Assembly: GCA_016710635.1 (NCBI GenBank) | Contig: JADJVL010000002.1 | Location: forward strand, 266,656 to 330,655 | Direction of reading: 5' to 3' | Origin: Holophagaceae bacterium | GTDB lineage: Bacteria; Acidobacteriota; Holophagae; Holophagales; Holophagaceae | Length of the DNA: 64,000 bases | Part shown: piece after piece, positions 33,071 through 41,633 of the stretch | How positions within the stretch are numbered: the first letter of the stretch is position 1 | Layout: the number at the start of each line of letters is the position of its first letter | Position numbers and translations under genes: made by a program | The notes under the pieces: generated by a model | What the model was told of the DNA's origin: nothing | Databases searched by the model: none | What the model saw: the letters and a program-made list of their open reading frames with translations, nothing else

Positions 33071-34856
33071 GGCCGGGAGCCCTCCCGGCCCTCGGCGCGG
33101 CCTGTTCCGCGATCCTCTCCGCCCAGTCCCCGTCCCAGGACCGTGGACTGCAGACCTGGAGCCTCCAGCAGGGCCGGGTGACCGCGGGCGAGGGGGCTTC
33201 CGCTGCGCCCCTCGCCGCGGGCTCCCTGCAGAAGCCCTTCGTGGCGAAGGCGTGGGCCGCCACGCATCCCGGGGCCGCAACGCCACGCTTCACCTGCGGT
33301 CCCGGCTCGGCGTGCTGGCGGCCCGGAGGCCACGGGGAGCTGGGCCTTGCCCGGGCCCTCGCCGTCTCCTGCAACACCTACTTCCGCGCCCTGGCCGCCG
33401 TTACGCCGCCCGCGGCGCTGGCGCGGACCTTTGCGGAGGAAGGCTTCCAGGGCGCGCCCACGACGCCGGACCTGGCCGTGGGCCTCGTGGAGCCGGAGGG
33501 CGCGATCACCATCACCCCCGGCGAGCTGGTGGAGGCCTACGGGCGGCTGGTGCGGGAACCCTGGTCCGTCGGCGAGCCCGTGCGCCGCGAAGTGCTGGCG
33601 GGCCTGCGGGAGGCCGCGCGCTCGGGCACCGCCGGGGCCTTGGGCCAGCGGGGCTGGTGGGCCAAGACGGGCACGGTGCCGGCGGCGGACGGCGACCCCA
33701 CGCGCACCGCCGGCCTGCTGATCGCCGCGGACGACGCGGGCTTTGTCCTCCTCGGCAGGCTGGAGCCCGGCACCGGCCGGGAGGCCGCGGCGGCCCTGGC
33801 GCCGATGCTGGCGCGGCTGCGGCCCTGGCAGGCCCCGCGTCCCGGGCCCGCGCAGCCCCCTGCGGGCCCTGGACGAGGCGTCCCAGCCTCGGGCCGGGAA
33901 GTCGTGGAAGGAGACACGGTCCGGGTGCGCCTGCTGGACCTCCTTGGCTCCCGCCACATCGAGGTCGCCAACCTGGGTGCCTTCCCCATCCCGGCGGGCC
34001 GAGGGTACCTGGGCCCGGGCGCCTCCGCGCCCTCCATCCCGGCGACCGCGTCGGGCCGGGGCTGCTGGAGCTCCGCGCTCCGGACCTGGGCTTCACGCGA
34101 CGCCTCGAGGGACGGCTGGCGGCGGGCCGCACGCCCAGGGGCGCCCTGAGCCTCACGGCGGTCCTCACGCGGCGGGAGTATGTCTCCGGCGTCCTGGCGG
34201 CGGAGCTTCCCCGGGGCTCATCGGCGCGCCGCATCGAACTGGGCGCCGCGGTGCTGCGCTTCCTCGCCACGGGGCCGCGCCACGCCAACGCCGACGTCTG
34301 CGACAGCACCCACTGCGCATGGTTCACCGGACGGGGTCCACGCCTGGCCTGGCTGACCCCTCGCCGCGCCACGGTGGGTGAGGCCGCGACGACCGATCCC
34401 TTCAATGGCCTGCCGGACGCGGACTGGTCCGCCATCCTCGCAGCCGCGCCAAAGGCCGGCCCCGCCCTCTGGACCGCCCATTGCGGCGGCGCGCCCCTGT
34501 CCTCCCACGCCCTCTGGGGCGCCGGGGACACGGCGGCGGCGCCCTGTCCCCGCCACGCTGCGGGCCAGGCGCGGTCCTGGCTGCGGGACTGGCCGGAAGC
34601 CGCGGCGGCCCGCGCCTTCGGCGGCCCGGTGCGCGCCCTGTCCGTGGCTTGGCGGGACGGACAGTGGACCCTGCGGGTGGAAGGCGAAGGGGGCGCCCGT
34701 CTTCTGGACTACGACCAGGCCCACCGCCGCCTCGCCGCCGCGCTGGGCTGGGACGCCCTGCCGAGCCCCGCGGACGCGGTGGAAGCGGTTCCCGGTGGCT
34801 GGCGCGCCCGCGGCGTCGGCTGGGGGCATCGGGTGGGGCTCTGCCTCGGGGACTGA
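33067..34856 (+). pseudogene. Penicillin-binding transpeptidase-SpoIID fusion (frameshifted)
   Basis: Restoring one base gives about 596 residues from a GTG start. Residues 1-270 have the serine transpeptidase triad in order: SLQK (SxxK, about 52), SCN (SxN, about 101) and KTGT (about 200). The arrangement also recalls DUF2300 (YfaQ). After a Pro-rich linker, residues about 280-596 are a SpoIID/LytB domain: YVSGVLAAELP, NADVCDSTHCAWFTG, and the terminal GWGHRVGLC. SpoIID enzymes are lytic transglycosylases that cut denuded glycan. The frame breaks at about 34017-34020, where PGASAP should read on as RLRALHPGDRV in the next frame; one G missing from a GGG run explains it. It is the last gene of the operon and converges on the MgtC gene ten bases away. 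Confidence 0.8.
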
Positions 34857-34866
34857 GTCCCGGGCT

Positions 34867-36192
34867 TCAGAGCGCCAGCACCACGTAGACGAAGGACAGG
34901 GCCGCCAGCGCGCCCAGGGCGGCGGCGGTGAGATGGGCGGTCTTCCGGCTGCCGAACAGGTAGGTGTAGGCCAGCTTCACGAGGTTGTTGCTGGCGCTGG
35001 CGATGACGATGGCCTGCAGGATCTGGGGCGAGCCGAGGCCGAGGTCCCCCTGCAGGACGGAGACCACGAAGGGCGTGATGTCCGAGCAGCCCACCAGGAA
35101 GGAGAGCATCCGCAGGCCCAGGTCCTTGAAGTGCAGGAGGGTGTACTTGGTGGCGATGGAGATCACCACGAACATGAGGGCGAAGAGCAGGGCCGAATTG
35201 AGCTCGAGGGGATTGCGGCGGAGCTTCGAGTCGGCTTCCACGCTGCCCCCCTGGGGCTGGGCGGGATCGTCCTGGAGGACGGCGGCCTCGGTGGCGGAGC
35301 GGTCCGTCTTCACGAGCCAGGTGGCGTAGCCCGCCGCCAGGGCCGCCAGGGCCAGCAGGGCCGGACCCACCTGGAGGGCCGAACCGAAGCGGAAGATGGC
35401 CACCAGGGCCAGCAGCCGCAGGTACATCATGGACACGGCGAGGAGGATGGCCGCCGCCGCTTCCCGGTCCCGGCCCGGCAGGCTCTTCGAGCGCTTGGCC
35501 AGCACCAGCACGGTGGCGGTGCTGGAGTAGACGCCGCCCACGAGGCCCGTGAGCAGCATGCCCTTCTTGGGGAAGAGGTAGGTCTGCAGGACGTAGCCCA
35601 GGTAGGAGATGGTGGTGGTGATCACCACCGCCAGCCAGATCTGGTGCGGCGTCACCGGCAGGATGGCCAGCAGCCTGCCCACCAGGCCCACCATGGGCGG
35701 CAGGGTCGCCGGGATGAGGGGCAGGATGACGCCGGCGATCGCCAGGAACTTGCAGACGGTGACCACCTCGCCGGTTTCCAGGCGGTCCGTGAACTGGCGG
35801 ATGCGGCCCTTGGAGTGCAGGACGAAGAGGACGGAGACGGCGAAGAGCACCAGGAACCAGTGGGGCTGGTGTATCGCCACCGGCCCTGTCGTGTAGGTCA
35901 TCAGGGCGATGACGACGCCGATCAGGCCGGGACTCTTGCGGGCGCGGAGCTTGTTGCTGTAGTAGATCAGCAGGAAGGGCACCAGCGAGGCCATGCCCAG
36001 CATCCACGCGTAGGGCCCGAAGCCCGGCAGCAGGTAGAGCAGGAAGCCCAGCATCCCGATGAACACGAAGGTGCGCACGGTGCCGAAGGTGTCGAACTTG
36101 CCTTCCGTCTCGTAGTAGTCCCGCAGGCCGATGCCGATCAGGAAGCTGACGGCGAGGGTGAGCAGGAAGGGCGTGACGTGGGGCGGCAGCAA
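34867..36192 (-). CDS. MgtC/SapB and DUF4010 membrane protein
   Basis: 441 residues from a TTG start, with GGAG five bases upstream. The N-terminal ~140 residues are MgtC/SapB-like: four membrane helices with SFLIGIGLRDY and the TFGTVRTFVFIGMLGFLLYLL block. Residues about 170-440 are DUF4010: about eight helices with TYLFPKKGMLLTGLVGGVYSSTATVLVLAKRS and FLVGCSDITPFVVSVLQGDLG. Such proteins are predicted inner-membrane transporters or regulators, with MgtC homologues tied to Mg homeostasis; the substrate here is unknown. A cytoplasmic loop near residue 300 is acidic and Gln-rich. It converges on the SpoIID fusion, and no partner gene is adjacent. Confidence 0.88.
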   Translation of the reverse strand: MLPPHVTPFLLTLAVSFLIGIGLRDYYETEGKFDTFGTVRTFVFIGMLGFLLYLLPGFGPYAWMLGMASLVPFLLIYYSNKLRARKSPGLIGVVIALMTYTTGPVAIHQPHWFLVLFAVSVLFVLHSKGRIRQFTDRLETGEVVTVCKFLAIAGVILPLIPATLPPMVGLVGRLLAILPVTPHQIWLAVVITTTISYLGYVLQTYLFPKKGMLLTGLVGGVYSSTATVLVLAKRSKSLPGRDREAAAAILLAVSMMYLRLLALVAIFRFGSALQVGPALLALAALAAGYATWLVKTDRSATEAAVLQDDPAQPQGGSVEADSKLRRNPLELNSALLFALMFVVISIATKYTLLHFKDLGLRMLSFLVGCSDITPFVVSVLQGDLGLGSPQILQAIVIASASNNLVKLAYTYLFGSRKTAHLTAAALGALAALSFVYVVLAL

Positions 36193-36325
36193 GAGGACTC
36201 CGGAATATGGTTCAAACGGATCAGGGCATGATCACACACCACCCATCGAGTCCGGGCGTGCGGGAGGGACTGCCGCGAGGATCCATCCACGCCACGAAAA
36301 AGGTCCGTGGGCAGCAGGGACGCCG

Positions 36326-36642
36326 CTAGAACGACAACACCTTGTCCGCGTCCCGGACCAGCCCATATAGGTCCCTTTGGGGGGGGACCCGGCCCGCCCC
36401 GCCCCCCCCCCCGGGGGGGCGGGGGGGGGGGGGGGCGGGGGGGGGGGGGGGCGGCGCCGGCCCCCCCCCGCGCGCCCCCGGGGGGGGCGGGGGGGGGGGG
36501 GGGGGGGGGGGGGTGGGGGGGGGCGCCCCCCCCCGGCGGGGGGGGGGGGCGGGCGGGGGCCGGCCCCGGGCCGGGGGGGGGGGGGGGGGGGGGGGGGGTT
36601 CCGGCGGCTCGGCTCGGTCCGCAGGACGAGGGCGAGCTTCAT
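36326..36642 (-). pseudogene. DsrE-like small protein, core overwritten by poly-G
   Basis: The minus strand opens with ATG at 36642, overlapping the DUF302 stop as ATGA, and reads MKLALVLRTEPSRRN. After a roughly 220-base G/C homopolymer block, a protein-like end (RDLYGLVRDADKVLSF, then TAG at 36326-36328) appears. Both ends resemble the first strand and last helix of DsrE/DsrF-like proteins, and the span fits their usual 105-120 residues. The middle codes only Pro/Gly runs in any frame and start and stop are out of frame, so the true core sequence is missing. The DUF302 gene lies directly upstream and overlaps it, so the two are coupled. Family assignment rests on the ends only. Confidence 0.5.
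36379..36598. repeat. Poly-G/C low-complexity block, probable artefact
   Basis: About 220 bases made almost only of G and C, dominated by G runs up to roughly 28 long with a few C runs and one or two A/T. Edges are sharp: normal coding sequence resumes on both sides. It replaces the middle of a small gene. No known genomic element looks like this; dark-cycle poly-G base calls or a collapsed low-quality consensus explain it better. Confidence 0.85.
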
Positions 36643-37046
36643 GCCCCCTCCGCGCCGGCCTGGGCGACACGGTCCAGGGCGGCCAGGAGGCGGGCCTCCA
36701 CGGTCTGGGCGTGGATGGGATCGAGACGGGAAGTCAGCGTGAAGAGGCTGGTGGGCTTCACGGCGGTGACCTCGCTGCCTCCGTGCACTTCGCGCACCAC
36801 CACGTTGCAGGGCAGCAGCACGGCCAGCTCGGGTTCCACCTTCATGGCCTCGAAGGCCACGGAGGGCAGGCAGGCGCCGAGGATGATGCGGCGCTCGGAG
36901 TCCTTGCCGAGCCGGGTCTTGAAGATGGCCCGGGTGTCCAGCTCCACGGGGACGCCGAAGCCCTCGGCGCCCAGGGCCTCCCGGGTGGTGGCCAGGGCGA
37001 CATCGAAGGGCAGCGGGGTCGCGAGGGTGAAGGCGTAGGAGGACAT
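36639..37046 (-). CDS. DUF302 family protein
   Basis: 135 residues from MSSYAFTLATPLPFDVALATTREAL; the open frame upstream is non-coding in style. It is a complete DUF302 domain: paired beta-alpha-beta units with the conserved FKTRLGKDSERRIILGACLPSVAFEAMKVEPELAVLLPCNVVVRE, in which the GACLP and LPCNVVV segments hold the family's conserved Cys residues. The family is small, cytosolic and of unknown function, often near sulphur-relay or stress genes. Its stop overlaps the start of the damaged DsrE-like gene, consistent with that theme. Confidence 0.9.
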   Translation of the reverse strand: MSSYAFTLATPLPFDVALATTREALGAEGFGVPVELDTRAIFKTRLGKDSERRIILGACLPSVAFEAMKVEPELAVLLPCNVVVREVHGGSEVTAVKPTSLFTLTSRLDPIHAQTVEARLLAALDRVAQAGAEGA

Positions 37047-37168
37047 GGGCGCTCCGCACGGGATCCCGCCCCGCAAGCCCAGGATGGGTCCTGGAACCTG
37101 TGATCTCCGCCGCAACCGGGCGCAGGATCCGGGTTCCGCCGCGCGGCCCCGGGGAGCATCATGTCCCC

Positions 37169-37867
37169 ATGCACCCCGGCCCATCCCTGCTGCTTCTCCT
37201 GGCGCTGGCCGCCGGTCCGGCGTCCCCCCAGGATCCGCCGGCCCAGCTCCGGCTCGTGGAGCAGGCCAGCCAGGAAGGCTTCCCCCTGGAGCGCGCCTTC
37301 CTCGACCGCGGGCCGAAGAAGCTGAAGGCTGCCGGCGTCTACCTCCGGATACGCGACGGCGCCAAGCTCTACGCGCTGGCGCTCTACGTGGACACCAAGG
37401 TCCTCGCCGCCCGCACGAAGGGGAAGCCCCGCACGCCGGAGGCGCTGGCGGCGGCGCTCGTGGGAGGACAGGCCGCCCACGCCTATGTGGCCCGTATCGT
37501 GGAACCCTTCCCCCGGGAGCGCCGCATGGCCTTCCTGCTGGGAAACCTCCAGCGCGCCTGGCCCGGCCCCGGCTTCGATCCGGCCTCGCCCGCCCTGAAG
37601 CGCTTCTCCGCCTTCTTCGACCGGGCCCTGGCCAAAGGCACCGAGACCCAGGTCTGGATCCAGCCTGGCGGCGTCCTCCACACCCGCGAAGCCGGCGGAC
37701 CGGTCACCACCACCCGCGACCCCGTCCTCGCCGCCGCCTTCAGCGGCACCTACCTCGGCGAGCACTGCATGGACCCGACCCTCAAGGCGGATCTCCTGCG
37801 CGAACTGCCGGCGGTGCTGGAGCTGGAGGAGATGCTGGGGGCCAAGGTGGGGAAGGGGAGGAAGTAG
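37169..37867 (+). CDS. Exported chalcone-isomerase-like protein
   Basis: 232 residues with a signal peptide (MHPGPSLLLLLALAAGPASP). The mature protein has the outline of bacterial chalcone-isomerase-like domains: GPKKLKAAGVYLRIRDGAKLYALALYVDTK early on, then helices, and late strand ETQVWIQPGGVLHT followed by AFSGTYLGEHCMDPTLKADLL, the usual end with a product-size or export-like loop. In bacteria these are periplasmic and probably bind ligands rather than isomerise chalcones. The start at 37169 has only a distant GGGGAG. It diverges from the DUF302 gene and converges on the PAS gene across a 7-bp hairpin. Confidence 0.6.
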   Translation: MHPGPSLLLLLALAAGPASPQDPPAQLRLVEQASQEGFPLERAFLDRGPKKLKAAGVYLRIRDGAKLYALALYVDTKVLAARTKGKPRTPEALAAALVGGQAAHAYVARIVEPFPRERRMAFLLGNLQRAWPGPGFDPASPALKRFSAFFDRALAKGTETQVWIQPGGVLHTREAGGPVTTTRDPVLAAAFSGTYLGEHCMDPTLKADLLRELPAVLELEEMLGAKVGKGRK

Positions 37868-37872
37868 GGCGC

Positions 37873-37895
37873 GCCGCGGAATGGCTTCCCGCGGC
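37873..37895. terminator. Convergent hairpin
   Basis: GCCGCGG at 37873-37879 pairs with CCGCGGC at 37889-37895 around a 9-base loop, in the 41 bases between two convergent stops. It has no T tract on either strand, so it is a candidate bidirectional terminator of modest strength. Confidence 0.4.
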
Positions 37896-37908
37896 CCCCA
37901 CCCGCCGG

Positions 37909-38493
37909 TCAGGCCGGGTTCTTGCACACGCCGATGTCCCCCGCGCCCAGCTCCCGGTGGAAGGCCATGATCACGATGCGCAGGGCGGGGGCGCCGGCGG
38001 TGTCCTTCGCGACGGTGGCGGCGAGGTGGGCGCAGAAGCGGGTGCCGTCCTCCTTCACCAGCCGCATCTCGCAGGTGACGGGCCCGCCGGTGGCGAGGAT
38101 CTGCCTGCGGTGCAGGTAGTAGGCGTCCTGGTCCTCCTTGGCGATGAAGCGGGTGAGGGGCTGCTTGAGCAGCGCCTTCCGCTCGAGCCCCAGGAGGGCG
38201 GCGAGGGTCAGGTTGGACTGCTGGATGAGCCCCTTCTCGCTCAGGGTGCAGTAGCCCACCGGCGCGAGATCGTAGAGGTCGAAGTAGCGGGCCCGGGCCT
38301 CGTGCAGCTCCGCCTGGGTGCGGCGCAGCTCCTCGTTCTGCATCTCCAGCTCGATCTGGTGCACCCGCAGCTCGTGGAGCATCAGCCGGGCCTCGTCGGG
38401 GCTCAGGTCCTCGAGGGCCCGCGGTGAATGGGCCGCCGCTTCCAGGGCCAGGACCTCCGGGTCCGGCAGGGGACGCTTAGTTCGGCTGGGCAT
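37909..38493 (-). CDS. PAS domain signalling protein
   Basis: 194 residues from MPSRTKRPLPDPEVL, overlapping the end of the upstream CheB-CheR gene by 17 bases. The N-terminal ~60 residues form a helix (LSPDEARLMLHELRVHQIELEMQNEELRRTQAELHEAR), a signalling coiled coil. Residues about 65-180 are a PAS domain (YFDLYDLAPVGYCTLSEKGLI, KEDQDAYYLHRRQIL, EMRLVKEDGTRFCAHLAATV). There is no kinase, cyclase or other output domain. It likely senses a small molecule or redox state and passes it to the co-encoded CheB-CheR-PAS protein. The protein ends soon after the PAS fold. Confidence 0.85.
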   Translation of the reverse strand: MPSRTKRPLPDPEVLALEAAAHSPRALEDLSPDEARLMLHELRVHQIELEMQNEELRRTQAELHEARARYFDLYDLAPVGYCTLSEKGLIQQSNLTLAALLGLERKALLKQPLTRFIAKEDQDAYYLHRRQILATGGPVTCEMRLVKEDGTRFCAHLAATVAKDTAGAPALRIVIMAFHRELGAGDIGVCKNPA

Positions 38494-41400
38494 CGGGCAC
38501 CTCCGCGGCGGGGCCGCGCTTCTCCTCACGGGCCCGCTCCGTGGTCGCGACCGCGTAGAAGCGGCCAGCCTCGTCCATCAGGGCCGTGGAGATGATGGAC
38601 ACTTCGACGAGGGCGCCGCCCTTGTTGAGCCGCTGGGTCAGGTAGGGCTCGAGGACCTCCGCGTGGCTGAGCAGGCGGAGCTTCGCCAGGGCCTCCTCCC
38701 TCAGGCCTTGCGGAATGCGGTCGCGGACATTCATTTCCAGCGCCTCGGCTTCGGTCCAGCCGTACTGGCGCTCGGCCCCGGGGTTCCAGGCCAGGATGCG
38801 GCCCTGCAGGTCCTGCACGGTGATGGCGTCGTGGGCGTCCCGCACCACCACCGCCAGGCGCTGCAGGTCGTTGGCCTTCCGCAGGGCCTCCCGGGTCCGC
38901 ACGATCTCCGTGATGTCGAGGAAGGCGATCACCGCCCCTTCGATGACATTGTCGAGGGTCCGGTAGGGCTGGATGCGCAGGGTGTACCAGGCGCCTTCCC
39001 GGTTCTGGACGACCACCTCCACGGGGATGAGGGTGTCCAGCACGGACTGGGTGTCCTCAACCAGGCGGCCGTAGCCCACCAGGTTGGAGACGATGTGGCC
39101 CACGGGCCGCCCCACGTCGCTCAGGATCAGGTTGATGATCCGCGTGGTGGCGGGGGTGAAGCGCAGGATGCGCAAGTTCCGGTCCACGAAGACGGTGGCG
39201 ATGCCGGTCCCCGCCATCAGGTTGTTCATGTCGCTGTTGACCCGGGACAGGTCCGCCACCTTGGTCTGGAGCTCCGTGTTGACCGTGGCGAGCTCCTCGT
39301 TGACCGATTGCAGCTCCTCCTTCGAGGTCTCGAGCTCCTCGTTGGCGGACTGGATCTCCTCGTTCACGGACTGCATCTCCTCGTTGGAGGATTTCAGCTC
39401 CTCGTTGGAGGTCTCCAGCTCTTCCATGGCGGAATGGAGGTACTCCTCCTTGGCCTGCAGCTCCTGCAGGAGGCCGGCGACGCGGGTTTCGGATTCCATC
39501 AACGCGTCGCTGGACCCGGATTCGGCGTGGACGATCGTCGGGGTCCCAGGCACCGCCGGGGTTTCGGCCTGCGCCTGCAGCACCACCAGGTACAGCGGAG
39601 GCTCCTGGGACGCCGGGGAGGCCTCCGCCAGGGGCGTGATGCTCAGCTCGACGGTGGCCACGTGGCCGTGGGTCTCGATGCGCAGGCCGGTGCGCCGCAC
39701 GGTCTCGGTCGAGCCGGTGGCCTTGCGGAGGGCCAGGGTGAGGTCACGCTGCAGGCCCTCCCGGGCCATCTTCAGGAGGTTGGGAACCCCGGGCTCGCCG
39801 GGGACCGGTTCGAGGAAGGGCCCGCTGCGGCCGTGCAGGTACAGCAGCTCGCCCTGGCCGTTGACCAGGGCCGCAACGGAAGAGAACTGCTGCAGCAGGG
39901 CCTGCTCCGTCAGTTCCCGGGGGGAGGGGCGAGGGGTGGCCACCCTCGCGCGGGCCTTGCGGAGCCCCGGATCCGTCGGGGGCAGGGGCGCGGGCAGGAA
40001 GCGGCTGAAGGCCACGCGCTCCGCGCCGGAGTTCCCGTCCCGGCGCCGGTACACCTTCAGCTTCCGGTCCACGGCGGTGAAGAGGTCGCCGAAGTCGCCC
40101 ACGGTCTCCGAGGTCCCCAGGAACAGGCAGCCGCCGGGATTCAGGGCGTAGTGGAACAGGGGGATGAGCTTCTTCTGCAGGGCGTCGCCCATGTAGATCA
40201 GGAGGTTGCGGCAACTGATCAGGTCCATCCGGGAAAAGGGCGGATCCTTGATCACGTCCTGCTCGGAAAAGATCAGCAGGTCGCGGATGCCTTTGTGGAT
40301 GCGATAGCCACCGCCGGGCTCGGCGGTGAAGAAGCGGGCGAGCCGTTCCGGGGTCAAATCGGCCGCGATGCTGGCGGGGTAGAGGCCAACGCGGGCGGTG
40401 GCGATGGCCCGGCTGTCGATGTCGGTGGCGAAGACCTGCATCACGTGATGCTGTTTCAGTGCTTCCAGGCGCTCCTGGAGGAGGATGGCGATGGAGTAGG
40501 CCTCCTCGCCGGTGGAACAGCCCGTGGACCACACGCGCACGGCTTCGCCCGGGGCCTTGCCTTCGAAGAGCCCGGGAATCACCTGCTCCTCGAGGAGCTG
40601 GAAGGCCTCCTTGTCCCGGAAGAAGCTGGTGACGCCGATGAGGAGGTCCTGGAAGAGGGCCTCCACTTCACCGGTGTCGTGCTGCAGGAACTGCAGGTAG
40701 TTGTCGAGGCGATCGATCTGCTGGACCGCCATGCGCCGCTCGATGCGGCGGTGGATGGTGCTGGGCTTGTACTGGGAGAAGTCGTGGCCGCTCTGGGCCC
40801 GCAGCAGGACGAAGATCTTCTTCATGGTGCCTTCGGTCCGGGGCGCCGTGGCGGGATCGATGCGGGGGAGCTTGCCGAAGGCGTGGGCCACATAGGCCAG
40901 GAGCTGACCGGGCATCTCCGCCGGCGGCAGCTCGAAGTCCACGAGTCCCGTGGCCAGGGCGCTGCGGGGCATGCCGTCGAACTCGGTGGATTCCGGGTTC
41001 TGCACCATCACCATGCCGCCTTCGCCCTTGATGGCCCGGATGCCGAGGGTGCCATCGCTGCCGGTGCCCGACAGGATGACGCCGATGGCCCGCTCGTGCA
41101 GGTCCTGGGCCAGGGACCGGAAGAAGTAGTCGATGGGCAGGCGCTGCCCCCGGATCGCCACGGGGTCCAGCAGCTGCAGGGCGCCGTTGAGGAAGGCCAT
41201 GTCCTTGCCCGGCGGGATGATGTAGGCGCAGTTGGGCCGCACCACCATGCCGTCCTCCACCTGGAAGACCCGCATGCGGGTGTAGTGCGAGACGAGCTCG
41301 GTGAGCATGCTCGCGTGGTCCGGAGCCAGGTGCTGCACCAGGATGAAGGCCATCCCGGGTTCCCCATCGGCGGGCAGGCCGGAGAGAAAGGCTTCGATGG

Positions 41401-41575
41401 CGCCCAGGCCCCCGGCGGAGGCGCCGATGCCAACGATGGGGAACCGCGGGGAGGCTTCCCCGGCTGCGGAGGCAGGGGGTTCCTTGCGGAGTCCGGAGGC
41501 GGGAGCTGAGGGCGGGACCGGGGGCGCCTTCGCCTTCGGATCCTGCTTCTGCTGTTCGCCTGGCTTCCTGGTCAT
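38477..41575 (-). CDS. CheB-CheR fusion with PAS domains
   Basis: 1032 residues. After a Pro/Lys-rich start, CheB methylesterase spans about 45-225: the nucleophile Ser is in GIGASAGGLGAIE (53), the His in VQHLAPDHASML, and the Asp in GTGSDGTLGIRAIK. CheR methyltransferase spans about 240-510, with the AdoMet site VRVWSTGCSTGEEAYSIAILLQE and DLISCRNLLIYM. A long coiled coil with repeated SNEEL/SVNEE motifs (about 690-760) leads to PAS domains at about 770-880 and 895-1010. It adds and removes methyl groups on glutamates of receptors or unknown targets. No chemoreceptor or CheA is nearby, so it probably belongs to a non-flagellar pathway. The PAS protein overlaps its 3' end. Confidence 0.93.
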   Translation of the reverse strand: MTRKPGEQQKQDPKAKAPPVPPSAPASGLRKEPPASAAGEASPRFPIVGIGASAGGLGAIEAFLSGLPADGEPGMAFILVQHLAPDHASMLTELVSHYTRMRVFQVEDGMVVRPNCAYIIPPGKDMAFLNGALQLLDPVAIRGQRLPIDYFFRSLAQDLHERAIGVILSGTGSDGTLGIRAIKGEGGMVMVQNPESTEFDGMPRSALATGLVDFELPPAEMPGQLLAYVAHAFGKLPRIDPATAPRTEGTMKKIFVLLRAQSGHDFSQYKPSTIHRRIERRMAVQQIDRLDNYLQFLQHDTGEVEALFQDLLIGVTSFFRDKEAFQLLEEQVIPGLFEGKAPGEAVRVWSTGCSTGEEAYSIAILLQERLEALKQHHVMQVFATDIDSRAIATARVGLYPASIAADLTPERLARFFTAEPGGGYRIHKGIRDLLIFSEQDVIKDPPFSRMDLISCRNLLIYMGDALQKKLIPLFHYALNPGGCLFLGTSETVGDFGDLFTAVDRKLKVYRRRDGNSGAERVAFSRFLPAPLPPTDPGLRKARARVATPRPSPRELTEQALLQQFSSVAALVNGQGELLYLHGRSGPFLEPVPGEPGVPNLLKMAREGLQRDLTLALRKATGSTETVRRTGLRIETHGHVATVELSITPLAEASPASQEPPLYLVVLQAQAETPAVPGTPTIVHAESGSSDALMESETRVAGLLQELQAKEEYLHSAMEELETSNEELKSSNEEMQSVNEEIQSANEELETSKEELQSVNEELATVNTELQTKVADLSRVNSDMNNLMAGTGIATVFVDRNLRILRFTPATTRIINLILSDVGRPVGHIVSNLVGYGRLVEDTQSVLDTLIPVEVVVQNREGAWYTLRIQPYRTLDNVIEGAVIAFLDITEIVRTREALRKANDLQRLAVVVRDAHDAITVQDLQGRILAWNPGAERQYGWTEAEALEMNVRDRIPQGLREEALAKLRLLSHAEVLEPYLTQRLNKGGALVEVSIISTALMDEAGRFYAVATTERAREEKRGPAAEVPDAQPN

Positions 41576-41633
41576 GACCTGCCCCGCTTTCTGGACTATG
41601 CGCCCAATCCGGCGTTGGAGAGGCTCCGATGTC

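Noticed and set aside
36379..36598. G-quadruplex array or regulatory G tract
   Set aside because: It lies inside a coding gene, spans far more than any known regulatory G tract and has artefact-like sharp edges.
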